NCBI RefSeq assembly: GCF_905163445.1
Contig: NC_053200.1
Coordinates: 2,914,001-2,978,000, forward strand
Direction of reading: 5' to 3'
Length of the DNA: 64,000 nt
Source of the DNA: Pararge aegeria
Taxonomy: Eukaryota; Arthropoda; Insecta; Lepidoptera; Nymphalidae
Positions 41,559 to 52,900 of the stretch are shown here, piece after piece (the stretch's first letter is position 1; every line of letters begins with the position of its first letter). Made by a program: the position numbers and the translations under genes. Under the pieces are notes generated by a model. That model was not told the origin of the DNA. It made no database searches and saw nothing but the letters and a program-made list of their open reading frames with translations.

Positions 41559-41960
41559 TCTTTTCATTAAGATTATAAGACCATTAAAATCTCATTTCAA
41601 CCCCAACGAGATGAAATTAACCTGAGATTAAACAGAACGTAAGATATCTTTATTAAGCAAAATAGTACCTACGTAGGTGTAAACTTTTTAATTGCAGTAT
41701 ATCTTTGGAGCGGGTCGTAAAATGCTAATAGCTTTTGACGTCTATTAGACTTTAACGAGGAAACGTGGGTGACGACATTACAAGCTGGGTGAACGTAATC
41801 GAAAATGATTAAGTATTTACGGTATTGCTTTTAACGAGGGCATTAAAAAAGTGATTCGTCCAAATATAGGACAAATAGGTAAACGAAATTTTTTGGCACT
41901 TAATCAAAAGTTCCTACTATTTTCTACTCTTACAATTTAACTATTGTGGTGGCATACGAC

Positions 41961-42453
41961 CAGTGGCGGTACTACCATACAAGCCGAAAAGCCGGGCTTG
42001 CGTTACAATAAATATCTCTTTTAAATTTTTCTCGACTATAGTAAATATTGTTAAAAATGAGCTCAATTTGTGTGCAAATTGTTTCTGTGGCGAAATCAAA
42101 AAATAATTGGCGAACAACAGGTAAATTTTTGCATATTTTTTTTCTAATGAAAATAATGGTTGGAACGCGGCTGGTTACGACATAAATTACCAGGCATCAT
42201 AAGAATTAAAGAGAGCAGAACTCAAAGAAACACTTGGGATTACTATGATTACTTTTTATTTTTGGCAAACATTGCATAGAAACTTCTTTATCATAATTCG
42301 CGTGCTGACCCTAACCGTAGTGTTTTTCAAAGATTTGTTGATATGGTTTGTCATTTAGCACAACAAGAATGGTGACTTAGAGATCATGACGAGTTAAATT
42401 TGTCCTTAAGGTAACTGGGCTTGCTCAAATTCAAAACCCTAGGAACGCCACTG
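41961..42453. mobile_element. hAT-derived non-autonomous element (493 bp)
   Basis: Ends CAGTGGCGGTACT (41961) and GGAACGCCACTG (to 42453), with an exact 8-bp duplication CATACGAC at 41953-41960 and 42454-42461. Internal broken frames include NGWNAAGYD-like and ELKETLGI-like words, recalling the N-terminal TTF/ZMYM-type zinc-finger region of hAT transposases. It is therefore a deletion derivative of an autonomous element. Confidence 0.88.
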
Positions 42454-42837
42454 CATACGACCTCAATACTTCTTATTCTAAGAGACCCCTACCCTGTTGT
42501 GAGCTGATAAAGGGTTGTTAATGATGATATGTGAAAACGTTTTTGAAACACGTAGACGTTCCAGGGACGTTGCAATTTCAAATTCTGCTTGATGAGGAAG
42601 TACTATTTTTTTTCTCATTCTGATACTGAGTACTGTGCCATTCCGAGCGATTTTGAGACCTCGATCCCGTTCCACGTTATATCTATCCTAGTCGCCTCGA
42701 CCAAAAAGTTACGCTGCCAAGTTATTTTTTAGGACAACCAAAGCCTTACGGAATCCAGCCCATACATTGTATCTCTGTTATATCTGTGCCTCTAGCGGAA
42801 CACCTAAGGAACTTCGCTTTGTTTTTTTTATGTAGTA

Positions 42838-43198
42838 ATAATTGAAACTTTGTACACATATTCTTGGAAGTGTTAGAAGTAATATAGGATACTTTTTATC
42901 CCGACATTAAGCTCGGTTCCTTTGGGAGAGGGGATGAGTGTTTGACGATTTCACACCATAACTCCCGACAAATTATAACCGATTTAAATAATTATTTTTG
43001 TACTATAGAGGTTATAATATGTGTTTAATTTTGCCCAAACTGTGTTTGGAGATAGAGGACAGAACTCCTCAGCGGACAGCAGCAAACCCCTCATTTAAGG
43101 CTAAGCGATACTACATACTTTAATTTTTTTATACCTACAACTAAATTTAATGCCACATTAAAAATTTAAAAGCAGACGAAGTCGCGGGCAACAGCTAG
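42838..43198 (+). mobile_element. Helitron copy, 5'-truncated
   Basis: From GAAACTTTGTACACATATTC to AGTCGCGGGCAACAGCTAG it aligns along its length with 57050-57392, including TCCCGACATTAAGCTCGGTT. The 5' 70 bp are missing. Confidence 0.75.
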
Positions 43199-43499
43199 TA
43201 GTAAATAAATATAGTATATAGATAGTTAACCCGTGCATAGGTAAGTAGACGCGTAGTAAGTCCGGGTTTTGATCACCGGCAGGCGCAATTTGGGAATTTA
43301 TAATTGAAATTTTTTCTCTGGGACGCAGGGTGATTACATATGTTACGACAGGCGTAAATCTTGCAAGCTTTGCTGTTAAACGACACTTTTGCATTTTTTT
43401 GTATGCACAACTTTCGTAATTTAAATTATTTCGTATTTACACGTTGTATTTGCTTTACTACCCCTACTGGCTAGCCTGCAACAAGCTTAGAATTTATTA

Positions 43500-43660
43500 G
43501 TTTTTATTTCACTTCAAGTTAGCCCTTTACTGCGATTTCATCGGGTGGTAAGTGATGATGCAAACTTAAATAGTAGCGGACCAACCTGTTAGGTAGTGAC
43601 TGCATAATTACTGCACCAGGTGAAATTGCATAGGTACAAGGGCTAACTTGTAGTGGAATT
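43500..43660. mobile_element. SINE-D 3' ends in inverted orientation
   Basis: CACTTCAAGTTAGCCCTTTA (minus) at 43510 and GGCTAACTTGTAGTGGAATT (plus) at 43633 form a head-to-head pair. A plus-strand SINE-D head fragment is at about 43230-43340. Confidence 0.65.
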
Positions 43661-44004
43661 AAAAAAAACATGAGGTATAGATTACATTACAAGTCTATAC
43701 AATTTTATTTAGACGCTCGGTTCAAAGATCAATACTTACACTTTGTCCCGCCGTCAATTACCGCCCTTGCCTCTCACTCGAAGCAAATTGATGAGTGCTG
43801 GAGCTACATGAGCAAACACTCATTAATTTGTGTCCCCCACATTATGAGTGTAATTAATTACAGCAGGCCGTTGGACGAGTGTCGTTAATTACAGTCCGTT
43901 GTGCTGCCTCTGTTTACTTAGTTGAAACTTTGCAAACATAGAATATCTTTGCATAGAAATCGAACGCTTCGGTTATGCTACATGGATTTACGTGGGTAAC
44001 TGGA

Positions 44005-44200
44005 TCATCACCATCATCATCGTATCAGGCACACGGTCTCGCACAATGAGAAGGGGTAGAGGCCGTCGTCCAACATGCTGGCCCAGTGCGGATTGGTGGA
44101 CTCAACACACCTTTGAGAACATTATGAAGAACGAACGAACGATGTTTTCCTTCACCGCTTTAAAGTTTTAATTGCTTAAAACGCACATAACTTATGTAAT
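44005..44200 (-). mobile_element. SINE-B, 5'-truncated
   Basis: ACAATGAGAAGGGGTAGAGG, GGCCCAGTGCGGATTGGTGG and ACGATGTTTTCCTTCACCGC. Confidence 0.72.
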
Positions 44201-44359
44201 TGAGTATTATGTAAGTTTATAACAGCATAAATATATATCATAAATTTCTATTATAGTATATATATATAAATAAATATCGGTATTTTTGTAGTTAATATGT
44301 AAATGTAGAATGTATGTTCATCTAAGTTTTTTTTTGTAACATACTTTATGCACCATCCA

Positions 44360-44522
44360 CTTTCCAGTTTTTTATCGGCTTCGCACGCTCAGGTTGCCTT
44401 TAAAAGATCACTTTTAGTGATAAGGCCGCCTTTACACATGAGCACTAAGTACTATTACTGTTTTCCTTGTATTTTTCCTATTGTGTTGTGTTGCAATAAA
44501 GTTTTTCTATTCTATTCTATAA
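44360..44522 (+). mobile_element. LINE tail E
   Basis: CAGGTTGCCTTTAAAAGATC, AGTGATAAGGCCGCCTTTAC, AATAAAGTTTTTC and a (TTCTA)n tail at 44504-44520. It ends about 90 bp before the elongase exon. Confidence 0.72.
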
Positions 44523-44611
44523 CTTGAAAAAGAGAGGTGAGTAACCTAAGCTTTCTCATTCTGAGAGGAACCTGTACCGGCTTGATAATAATGATGATAT
44601 TTTTTTTCTAG

Positions 44612-44754
44612 GTGGCATAACCTCATTCTCTCCTATGATAAATAACGCGGTGCACGTCATCATGTACAGTTACTACCTCATGTCTTCGGAGGGAAGCCCT
44701 AAAGTGAAAGCAGTTCTTATTAAATATAAAAAGTGGATGACCATTATGCAGATG
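44612..44754 (+). CDS. ELOVL-family elongase, exon with HVIMYSYY motif
   Basis: Acceptor TTTTTTTCTAG (TAG at 44609-44611), donor GTAAGT at 44755. The exon completes a glycine codon begun in the previous exon and encodes GITSFSPMINNAVHVIMYSY, then YLMSSEGSPKVKAVLIKYKK and WMTIMQM. The NxxVHVIMYSYY box and the following WMTxxQ stretch are the two conserved ELOVL motifs downstream of the histidine box. They lie in membrane helices that form the active-site tunnel. The frame continues directly into the exon at 46424. Confidence 0.93.
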
Positions 44755-44839
44755 GTAAGTACAGCTACAGTTCAGTACCCAGTACGGTTTAATGTAATAC
44801 AAGTCTTTTTGGAAATGGAATACTAGGACCCCATCAATT

Positions 44840-45920
44840 AACAGAAGCTCTTAATGTAGTTTAGATAAATGATTATAATTTTCTAATAGCATACGTTATT
44901 TCAGTTGTAATAGAAAAATTGTAACATTTACACAATACTAGTCCCGGCGAACTCACACAAAAAATTTCATCAAAATCGGTCCAGCCGTCTAGAAGGAGTT
45001 CAGTTACATACACACGCACATAAGAAATCTTTATATATAAAGATATATTAGCTTGACATATTAGCTAGTGACCCAGCTACAACTATATTACCAATATTAA
45101 GCATCCTATATTGATTGTTAGTAGCACAGCGTAGCTGCTGTATCAATTAAACCGATTGCAGTTTGGTATTTAATTTGATCAGCTGGCAATTCCAAATTTC
45201 TAAATGCCAAAAATTATGTCTATATATTTTGAATCTTGCTTAGAGTTACTGTAGATTAGATAGATTCACTGCTGCTGCCGCTGGGTAGAAGTGAATTATT
45301 GCTTTAATATCTAGCAACATCAATCTTTACTGTAGCCATTTGACCTTAAAAATAAACACAGCTTACAATAAAGTTGGCAAAGCATTTTTTAAGGCAACTT
45401 TGTACAGTTCAAAATCTGTTTTTTGCTTTCTTCGTCCACATTTATTAATTTGATTTGGTGGGCAGGAAGGACAAACAAACAAACTCATAATAATAGTGAG
45501 AATTTGTTCAAAGTATTGGAACAAAAGTTTTTGATATTTATAAATATGTAATATTCCTATAATGAAGTGTATCCATGTATAACCACATTTTAATTTTATT
45601 CAAGCACTTTAAAATAATTTCTTTTTGATCGAGTCTATTTTTTTAGTTTCAGTTTTATTACATTAACAATCCTTTCATTACTTTGAATTCATTATATTTA
45701 TTTTTTAAATAAAGAGTTATAATAAAATATATATTATTTTATTTGTGATAATTTATTTGGGTTCTCAATATATCGATAATTTATTTTTAAAACATGTTTT
45801 ACCGCAAGTACTTAATGTAGAGATTGTTTTAATTAGTTAGAAAAAGTAAAGAAATTGTTTGTTTAGATGTGAGATAAAACAGTCTATTTATATCTATACT
45901 TCTCTTGAAAAATAAAATTG
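44840..45920. other. Last elongase intron, no gene seen
   Basis: AT-rich DNA with a Helitron-like phrase (AAAATTTCATCAAAATCGGT, 44960-44980). No coding signal. Confidence 0.45.
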
Positions 45921-46235
45921 AGAAAAATCCTATTATAATATTAAGGATTATTTAAACGATAAAAAAGCTTGGGTGTGAATTGCTCTGGCTTCATAGCTTA
46001 ATTTAAATTTACTGGAGGATGGTGATAACAAAAAAAAAAAATTTACCCGGCTAAGTTTGGTGTGGGCTCTTCTTAGACCAGGGCGCGTTTGGAACCCTCA
46101 TAGCCTTAGATTTAAGTTGGCGAACGAAGTTATCACCATCCCGTTACAATTATGTAAACAAATATGTATGAACGCTTCATAAGTGCCTGTGATAGGCCTA
46201 CATGAATAAAGAAATTTTGAATTTGAATTCTTGCA
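45920..46235 (+). mobile_element. LINE tail C
   Basis: AAAAAAGCTTGGGTGTGAAT, CCCGGCTAAGTTTGGTGTGG, AGGGCGCGTTTGGAACCCTC and a GAATTTGAATT tail. It ends about 190 bp before the last elongase exon. Confidence 0.72.
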
Positions 46236-46423
46236 TCCTGTGATGCTGCACTTAGGTTTTTTTAGAAATTATCCACAAAACATTTGTTGAGCCAGAATGA
46301 AGCATGCCCAAAATCTATGCAGTGGTTAAGCCAAACATAAGTGACAAAGTGTGATACTTTCACATTTATCACATTATTAGTATCAGATACGGAGTAAATG
46401 AATCTAAATATTTTCTATTACAG

Positions 46424-46630
46424 ATACAATTCACTCTAATGTTAATATACAGTGCTCAAGTGTTCCTGCCAAGCTGTCCTGCACCTCTCGGCATCACATT
46501 TTTGTACTTTCCCAATGTCATATTTGTTTACTACATGTTTTATAAGTTCTTCAGGCAAAATTACATTGATTATAAGAAGAAGCAGCAAAACTTAGACCAG
46601 AATGGAACAAAACAGAAATACAAAGATTAA
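46424..46630 (+). CDS. ELOVL-family elongase, last exon
   Basis: Acceptor CAG at 46421-46423. It reads IQFTLMLIYSAQVFLPSCPA, then PLGITFLYFPNVIFVYYMFY, KFFRQNYIDYKKKQQ and a hydrophilic tail ending KQKYKD before a TAA stop at 46628-46630. This is the final transmembrane helix pair and the lysine-rich cytosolic tail typical of ELOVL enzymes; lysines near the C-terminus fit ER retention, though no canonical KKXX ends the protein. The four exons give 260 residues, so with a short first exon the protein would reach the usual 280-300 residues. A degenerate LINE lies about 140 bp downstream. Confidence 0.92.
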   Translation: MQFTLMLIYSAQVFLPSCPAPLGITFLYFPNVIFVYYMFYKFFRQNYIDYKKKQQNLDQNGTKQKYKD

Positions 46631-46768
46631 ATTGTTTCGTTGGTTTATTAATATTTATTTATTTATTTATATTCTTATTCTAACACTATCATTACAGAAT
46701 ACTTAAACCTAATGCGATAGTGTAGCTTTTTTTTATTTTTTACATAATCTTAACATTATAATATTTAA

Positions 46769-47142
46769 TTACCTATTCGGGTAACAAATAACCCACATTG
46801 CGATCCTCGTGAATTCACTCAGAGCGCAACAATACAAATCACATTGCTCTGATATGACATTGAGGATGCGGAGGTCATTGGTGCCTCTTTTAATAAATTT
46901 GTCCGCCCAATCGGTACTTCCAGCAGTGTCGGCCATCGCCTCCGCCTCACATACCCCTCGGGGACACACAACCTTACTTGCATTAGCATGTGCGGATTGT
47001 GTGTCCTACCTTGCATTACCTCTACAATATAAGCCACAAGTGTAAATTCCCTCCGTGCTCTCAGCTCTTTGTAACCCACCATGCCTAGTACAAATAATGT
47101 TGGATACATAAGGGGATAGAAGGGGTATACGCCATACATTCT
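46769..47142 (-). pseudogene. Degenerate LINE protein fragment with frameshift
   Basis: One minus-strand frame encodes REFTLVAYIVEVMQGRTHNP then HMLMQVRLCVPEGYVRRRRW and RTNLLKEAPMTSA. The text then continues in another frame as LRILNVISEQCDLYCCALSE FTRI. This recalls the C-terminal part of a lepidopteran non-LTR retrotransposon protein; the shift near 46880 breaks it. It begins about 140 bp past the elongase stop, so it may lie within that gene's 3' untranslated region. Confidence 0.6.
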
Positions 47143-47829
47143 TAAATATAAGTCAATATGTCATAATATATATGCATATACATGCAAGAACATAAATTTA
47201 GAGCATTTTCTATGAAACTTTGTAATCAATAAACACCTTTACACCATTTTTTAGATTTTTTAAACTATTTACTTGACTAGAGATATCTGATCTCTACAAC
47301 CCCGAAAATAGTGCTTATAGAGCAGCCTAAGGAATAAGAAAGCACATTATGTAGTAGAACCATAAATCATAAGTAAATAATAAATTAAAAGAAAAAACTT
47401 AAAGGGACCCACACAATAGAAGCGTAACAACTTATGTTCAGCTGTTACCATATTTCGCTTAAGAGGGTTGTAGCTATAGCCTAGTCTATAAAAGCAGTAT
47501 CTAGCGCAAAATGTTTTTTTTTAAATCTGTAAAGTAACTTTGGGTTGTATGTGATTTTAAAAAATATTTATATATAAAAAAATTAAAATTAAGGTTAACA
47601 ACTGTTAATTTATAATCAAACTTCTGTTTATGTAGGACTTTAGGTAAACTGCTAAAAGTAAACAAGAAATCAAAGTGTAACCTCAAAGATATCTCTGTTG
47701 CTATTTTTTCGGTCAGCAAAAAACAATGTTTGGTGCAATCGCCTTATCAATATAGTACAAATAAAAATTGTGTTCAAAAGTTAATATCAAAACAAATAGA
47801 AAGAAGCAAAAATTTTAAACGTCACTTAC
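47143..47829. other. Start of ORP9 intron 1, no gene seen
   Basis: AT-rich sequence between the degenerate LINE fragment and ORP9 exon 1. No recognisable repeat or exon. Confidence 0.45.
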
Positions 47830-47931
47830 AGTATAATAGGACAGCAAGCCAGCGTTTTCGTCCAGCACGAACCAGCGGTACTGCCACCCTTTCATAACAT
47901 TTGTCCATTTACTCAACGATCCCTCCATCAT
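47830..47931 (-). CDS. OSBPL9: ORP9-type oxysterol-binding-protein-related protein, coding exon 1 (start of PH domain)
   Basis: Read on the minus strand, this 34-codon exon begins with two adjacent ATGs (47931-47929 and 47928-47926) and encodes MEGSLSKWTNVMKGWQYRWF followed by VLDENAGLLSYYT. That is the very conserved N-terminal beta-strand region of the ORP9 pleckstrin-homology domain. It ends at a consensus GTAAGT donor (gt at 47829-47828), phase 0. Known family role: ORP9 proteins carry an N-terminal PH domain that binds phosphoinositides and a C-terminal OSBP-related domain that transfers sterol/PI4P or phosphatidylserine at ER-Golgi contact sites. The next in-frame exon is 33 kb away at 14890, so intron 1 is unusually long and contains the antisense elongase gene. 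Assignment rests on family recognition and on four exons that join in frame. ORP9 is favoured over ORP11 because of the starting motif, but this was not tested by search. Confidence 0.9.
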
Positions 47932-48898
47932 GATAACAAAAAACTCAAAAATAACTTATAAACACATCAAAAAATAAAGACAGAAAAATTTACACTGCAG
48001 TAGAAACGTTCTGCCATAAATAATCCATACGTCTGACGTTTAAATTCTGTGTTACCACTGGTCAGAATTTGCATATTTGCCAGTGCTACTATTATAAATA
48101 TTCAAATTGCTGATATATTTTGTATCAAAATCGCTTATATTTTTAAAATATACTTTATAAAAATCTAATCTTAGATTGAACATTATAATTTGCACCAATC
48201 TGGGTCTTCTTGGAGTCTGCCCGAACTACTTTTTAAGTTTACCTCGTACTTCCCTAGATGGCGTTCTTTTAAAATGGAAAATACATATTTTCGGACAAAT
48301 TCTGTACGACTTGAAAGGCCCCTTAAGGAAATGGAACGAAAAAAATATCACTTAAAGAGCTGTTAAATAGTCCTTATCAAGGTGGATCTTAGTTACTTAT
48401 GAGTAGTAGCAGTTTATTAACAAAAGCTTTTGAAGTGGCATGAAATTAATTGTTCTTGACTCAATTTTGTTTCATAATTTCAGTTTTAGTAATAATTTTT
48501 TAGGCTGACGACTTCCCCGCATAGGGACACGTCAATATTATTGCCAATATTGCCTTGGTACGGGGCGTCTTCAAGTATTGTTAAAAAGTATGTTGTCAAT
48601 AATATTGACAATGCGGCAGATAGTATTTTTTTGCCAACATTTGTTACGCTTCTTCTTCTGTTCCTGGGCCTGTCTCCGTACTTGGGTGGCCTGAACGGTC
48701 CGATTTTTTACGCTGTGCCATAATTTAAATAAAAACACAAATGATGTATATAAAATTCTTTATATTTTACAACCCAATCATCTCTTACCTACATCATAAT
48801 TATTAACAACTAAATATACAACATCAAGTCCTTTTTAATTTAGTAATACTAAAACTAAACTATTTACAATTTTAAGTTGCCGAAGGCGATTGTTTCCA
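47932..48898. other. Intergenic space: ORP9 upstream region and 3' flank of the Q-rich gene
   Basis: It must contain the ORP9 promoter (minus strand) and the 3' end of the upstream gene. At 48500-48723 both strands are open for about 70 codons: plus-strand ...FLPTFVTLLLLFLGLSPYLG..., stop at 48721, AATAAA at 48729; minus-strand ...GPFRPPKYGDRPRNRRRS.... Neither has a convincing ATG context. A 13-bp inverted repeat, GTCAATATTATTG/CAATAATATTGAC, lies at 48531 and 48597. Confidence 0.4.
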
Positions 48899-49229
48899 TC
48901 AATGTCTCCTAAAGGTCCGGCCACGTTTCGTTTTACTGTATCCTGATGATATCAACACACCCTTATTGTCTTTATCTAACTTAACTCCGGATAAATCTAC
49001 AAATAATGGCACATTATCTGATCCCTCTGCAATGGCGTCATCTTTTTCTTTATTAAAGTTTTCGGGCGTGCCTTCCCCTTGAATGGCCAATTCTTCAATA
49101 TCTTTGCTTAAAGAATTATTTTCTGCTGCTTCAACGAATGCATTTGAGAGATCACCACTGAGCTTGTTAACGTTGCCTGTTGCGATGTCGTACATGAAGA
49201 TTTCCCTGTCTTCTGGGGTTCCGTCATTT
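48899..49229 (-). CDS. Secreted proline/glutamine-rich protein, last exon
   Basis: Acceptor TTTTACAG (CTG at 49230-49232 on plus). The first base completes the glycine codon split at 49969. The frame then reads NDGTPEDREIFMYDIATGNV, continues through NKLSGDLSNAFVEAAENNSL and ends SKTKRGRTFRRH with a stop at 48899-48901. The donor of the main exon and this acceptor restore one frame (phase 2), which is strong evidence for the join. The tail is acidic and then strongly basic. The stop lies about 970 bp upstream of the ORP9-type start codon on the same strand. Confidence 0.85.
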
Positions 49230-49968
49230 CTGTAAAATTAAAGCATAGCGTTGTAATAAACTCATGGAAGATATAATTAAACCTCCGACACAAAGAGAGG
49301 GATTTCATTAATTTAACCTGTAGGTCTGTCTGTCTGTCTGTAGTTATGTACTGAGGCTGGCAACCGAGGGGGTTTTAGTGGGTAGAAATCCCACATAACC
49401 CAAATTCTCCCACAGAGAATTGGGTATCTTTTGAGAAGATTTCCCCCCCCGTTAACAAAAAAAAAAAAAGGTCCGTCTGTTCGTTCGTGTTATCATAGCT
49501 CCAAAACGAATGTACCGACTTTAACGCTGGTTTCTTCTGTTGGAAAGCCCACCAGATCGAAATACTTCATACATGCGATTCATGACCCCCAAGGCGTTTA
49601 AGTTCATTTCCTACGTGACATTAGATCCTCTCTATCATTCAAAGCTTTGAAAGTTTGAGTACTATAATTATTTCGGTGGTATTTCCAAGACATGGTTACC
49701 GTGAGTTTATGCTGCAGCGTCAGGTCGGGTTATCCTTCCGACTACAGTAGATAAAAAACGTTTACTTATTTGAATGACCCGATGGTATTTTTCTGTTTGA
49801 GGATTTATTGATTATAGTCATTACAATTTTACACATCACAATGGTGTTTAACTCAATAGGAAGAAAGAAATCGGATTTCATTTTTTTTATGGAAATAGTA
49901 TGTACTATGAAATTAAAAAACAATATAAACGCATAATATGACTGAACTTATTACTTAGATTAACTTAC

Positions 49969-52900
49969 CCGGTTACTAGAAGAATAACGGACTGTTCATC
50001 AGACGCAGTTCGTTTTTCCGTCTCTAGCCAAGTCTCAAAATTGTCTTTTGTTGGTTTCTTCAAAAGTTTATTTAGGCTTTCTCCAGCAACAAATTTTATT
50101 CCTCTTAAACTATCAGTTGTTGAACGTTCCGCTCTAGAGTGCTCGCTATCCAAACTTTCCGTTTGAACCGGAGCTAAGACCACAACAGATGTTATTTTTC
50201 TACCTTTCAATACGTCAGGTAAGGGAAATTGATTGCCGCTGACTTTTAGAGGTAAGTACCTGTTATATTTTTTGTCATTCAACGCCACTGGATCCACTTG
50301 GGTAGCATCTTCTTTTACATAGTCACTAGCTATTTTCTGACCTTCCGCGGTTTTTGGGTCAAAACGTACAACTTTCATTTCTACGGCTTGATTTTGAGGA
50401 GGTGCTACAATGCTTGGCAAATTCTCCGATGCAGCAATTTCTTGGTCGTCTTCATCAATATTTTCATCTATTCTAGATTCTATTCTATCTCCGCTTGGTT
50501 TGACAACAATAGGTCTATGCTCGCTCGCAGCTATTTGTTGACCACCTCCAGCGCTGAAAAAGTTTGCCAATTGATCCGGTGGCAGTGATTCGAGAGGAGT
50601 CTCACCTACTTTATCATAGTCAAGCACACTTATGTCAGCGTTGTCTAGAATACCAGAAGAGAGCAATTGTTGCCGTAAATCATCTGGAACTTCATCGGGT
50701 AACTCAATTGTAGGTCTCTTCTTTTGTTCATTCTGGGAATCAGAGCTGACAGAGTTTACTGTGGAAGATACATATTTTTGAGTCGTAGGTTTAATTTCTA
50801 CACTCCTAGAAGTTGATTGGTAATATTCAGTAGGTGCCGTACTTGTTACATAGGCAGGTTGCAATCTGGATCTTTCTTGCACATACTGACTATTTGCTGC
50901 AGCTTGTTGTAATTGCTGTTGATTATATTGATTTAATCTTTGTTCATATTCATCTTGTTGTCGCTGTTGTTGTTGCTGTTGCTGATGTTGTTGCTGTTGT
51001 TGCTGCTGCTGGTGTTGCTGCTGTTGTTGCTGCAGCTGTTGTTGCTGCTGCTGCTGTTGATGATCATGTTGTTGTTGCTGCTGCTGATGTTTTTGTTGCT
51101 GCTGTTGCTGCTGCTCTTGCTGTTGTTTCTGTTGCTGCTGTTGATGATGTTGAGCAAACTGCAGTTGATGTTGCAAGCGCTGGATTTCTTCTTGTTGTTT
51201 TCTTACATTTTGGGCTAATTGTTGTCTAACTTGCTCTTGCTCCGCATCTACATATTGCGGTTGGGATTGTTGTTCAACAAGACTAACTGTTGGTGTCGGT
51301 TGGCTTATAATGTTCAAGCCACTATTAAAATTGGGTTGGTCATTTGGTCCATTTACCGTTATATGTTGTTCATATCGTGGTATGGACGCAACTAATTCTC
51401 CACCATTAGGTACGAATTGTTGAACATTTTGTTGGTGTTCTAGATTAGATATTTCTTGGGTGGCAGTCTGAGGTCTTTCCGATGGGCTTTGTGGTCTTCC
51501 AGTGGATATGCTTTGTTGATGGAAGTTTTGAGGTTGGTTAGAATTGGGTGACGGTTGGAAACTAAATAAGGGGGTCGATGACGGTTGTGGGAGGAACTGG
51601 TTATGAGAAATTGGAGATGGCGTAGACGAAGGAGATGTAAGATATATGTTTTGTGGGTGACTATCCTGAGAAGCGAGTTGAATTGAAGGTCTTAGTTGTG
51701 ACTGTATCTGAGGGCCCTGGTGGAAAGTAACATGTTGTTGAGATGGATGGGGAAGGGGCTGGCGTTGAAAAGGAGGGCGATTATCCTCAATATGGGGTGG
51801 AGAGGGTTTCAAATTAAAAAATGGAGATCTGGTTGGGGTTACTGTAAATGCAGGTTTTTGTTTATTGTTATCAAAGACTAGTGGTGGTCTTTGCTGAGGT
51901 AATTGTTGATTAAAAGGAATTATATGTTGAGGTCGGCTCTGATGTTCGGAGAAATGACCTGGAGCTGGACTTGGGTTAGGTTTAGGAGTAAGATTAAAGT
52001 TCTGAACTTGTCTGTTAGGTAACAATTGCTGCTTTGGAGGATTTACTTGATCTGTTGTTATTGTGTGATAATTTTCTTGCAAGTATTTTGCTTCATCGAA
52101 AAATTGCTGTTGTGGTCTTTGTGGTCCTGGATGGAAGCTAACTCTTGGCGGACCACTAAAATGTGGTCTTGGTCCGAAGGATGGTGGATTGTTTTGGCGA
52201 GAGTGAAATGCTGGAGGATTATTTGGCCTGGGGAATGTTGAGAAAATAGGCCCTACCGGACCAGGAATTGTTGGATTAACATTTGCGAATTGTTGACTAG
52301 GACTGGGAGAAACGTTTGAAAATGAAGGTCTTAGGGATATAGCAGGACCAAAAGGTTGACGGGGAGCTTGAACTCTAAAAGGTGCAACTGATGGCCCTTG
52401 TCTTGGTAGTTGGGGTTCATGATTTAGTTGTGGCTGTTGTTGGAATTGTATACGACTTTGTGCCTGTTGTCCAGGTTGATACACTTGATGACTAGACTGA
52501 CTGAAGTGTTTAGTTTCATGATCATATTGTGTTTTAGGTGATGCTGATCTGCCTGTTGGCACTTCAGTTGGTTGTGAATTTGGTAAAGCAATTGCTGGTC
52601 TAGGAGCCGTTTCTTCCCTATCTTCGCCTTGATGATGCTCCTCTCGTCTATAACCGTAATGATGATCACCATTTCCAAATGTTATTCTAACATTGCTGTT
52701 ACTGTGATATACTTCTGACTCTGGTTTAATAATAGCTCTCAACGTGGTTGATTCCGAAGGGATATAATGAGGTTGTGGAGTCACAGTAATATAATCTTCA
52801 TGGTGTTCATCTTCTTCATTAGATGGTGGGGTGATAGCTGGAATAGGTTTTTCATAAATAACTTTGTCTTTAGAATGGGGATCTTTGCTGTATTTCACAT

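Noticed and set aside
50834..51229. Long plus-strand open frames over the polyglutamine region (Val/Ala-rich, Leu-rich and Asn/Ser-rich)
   Set aside because: They are antisense or out-of-frame readings of CAG/CAA repeats inside the real minus-strand exon.
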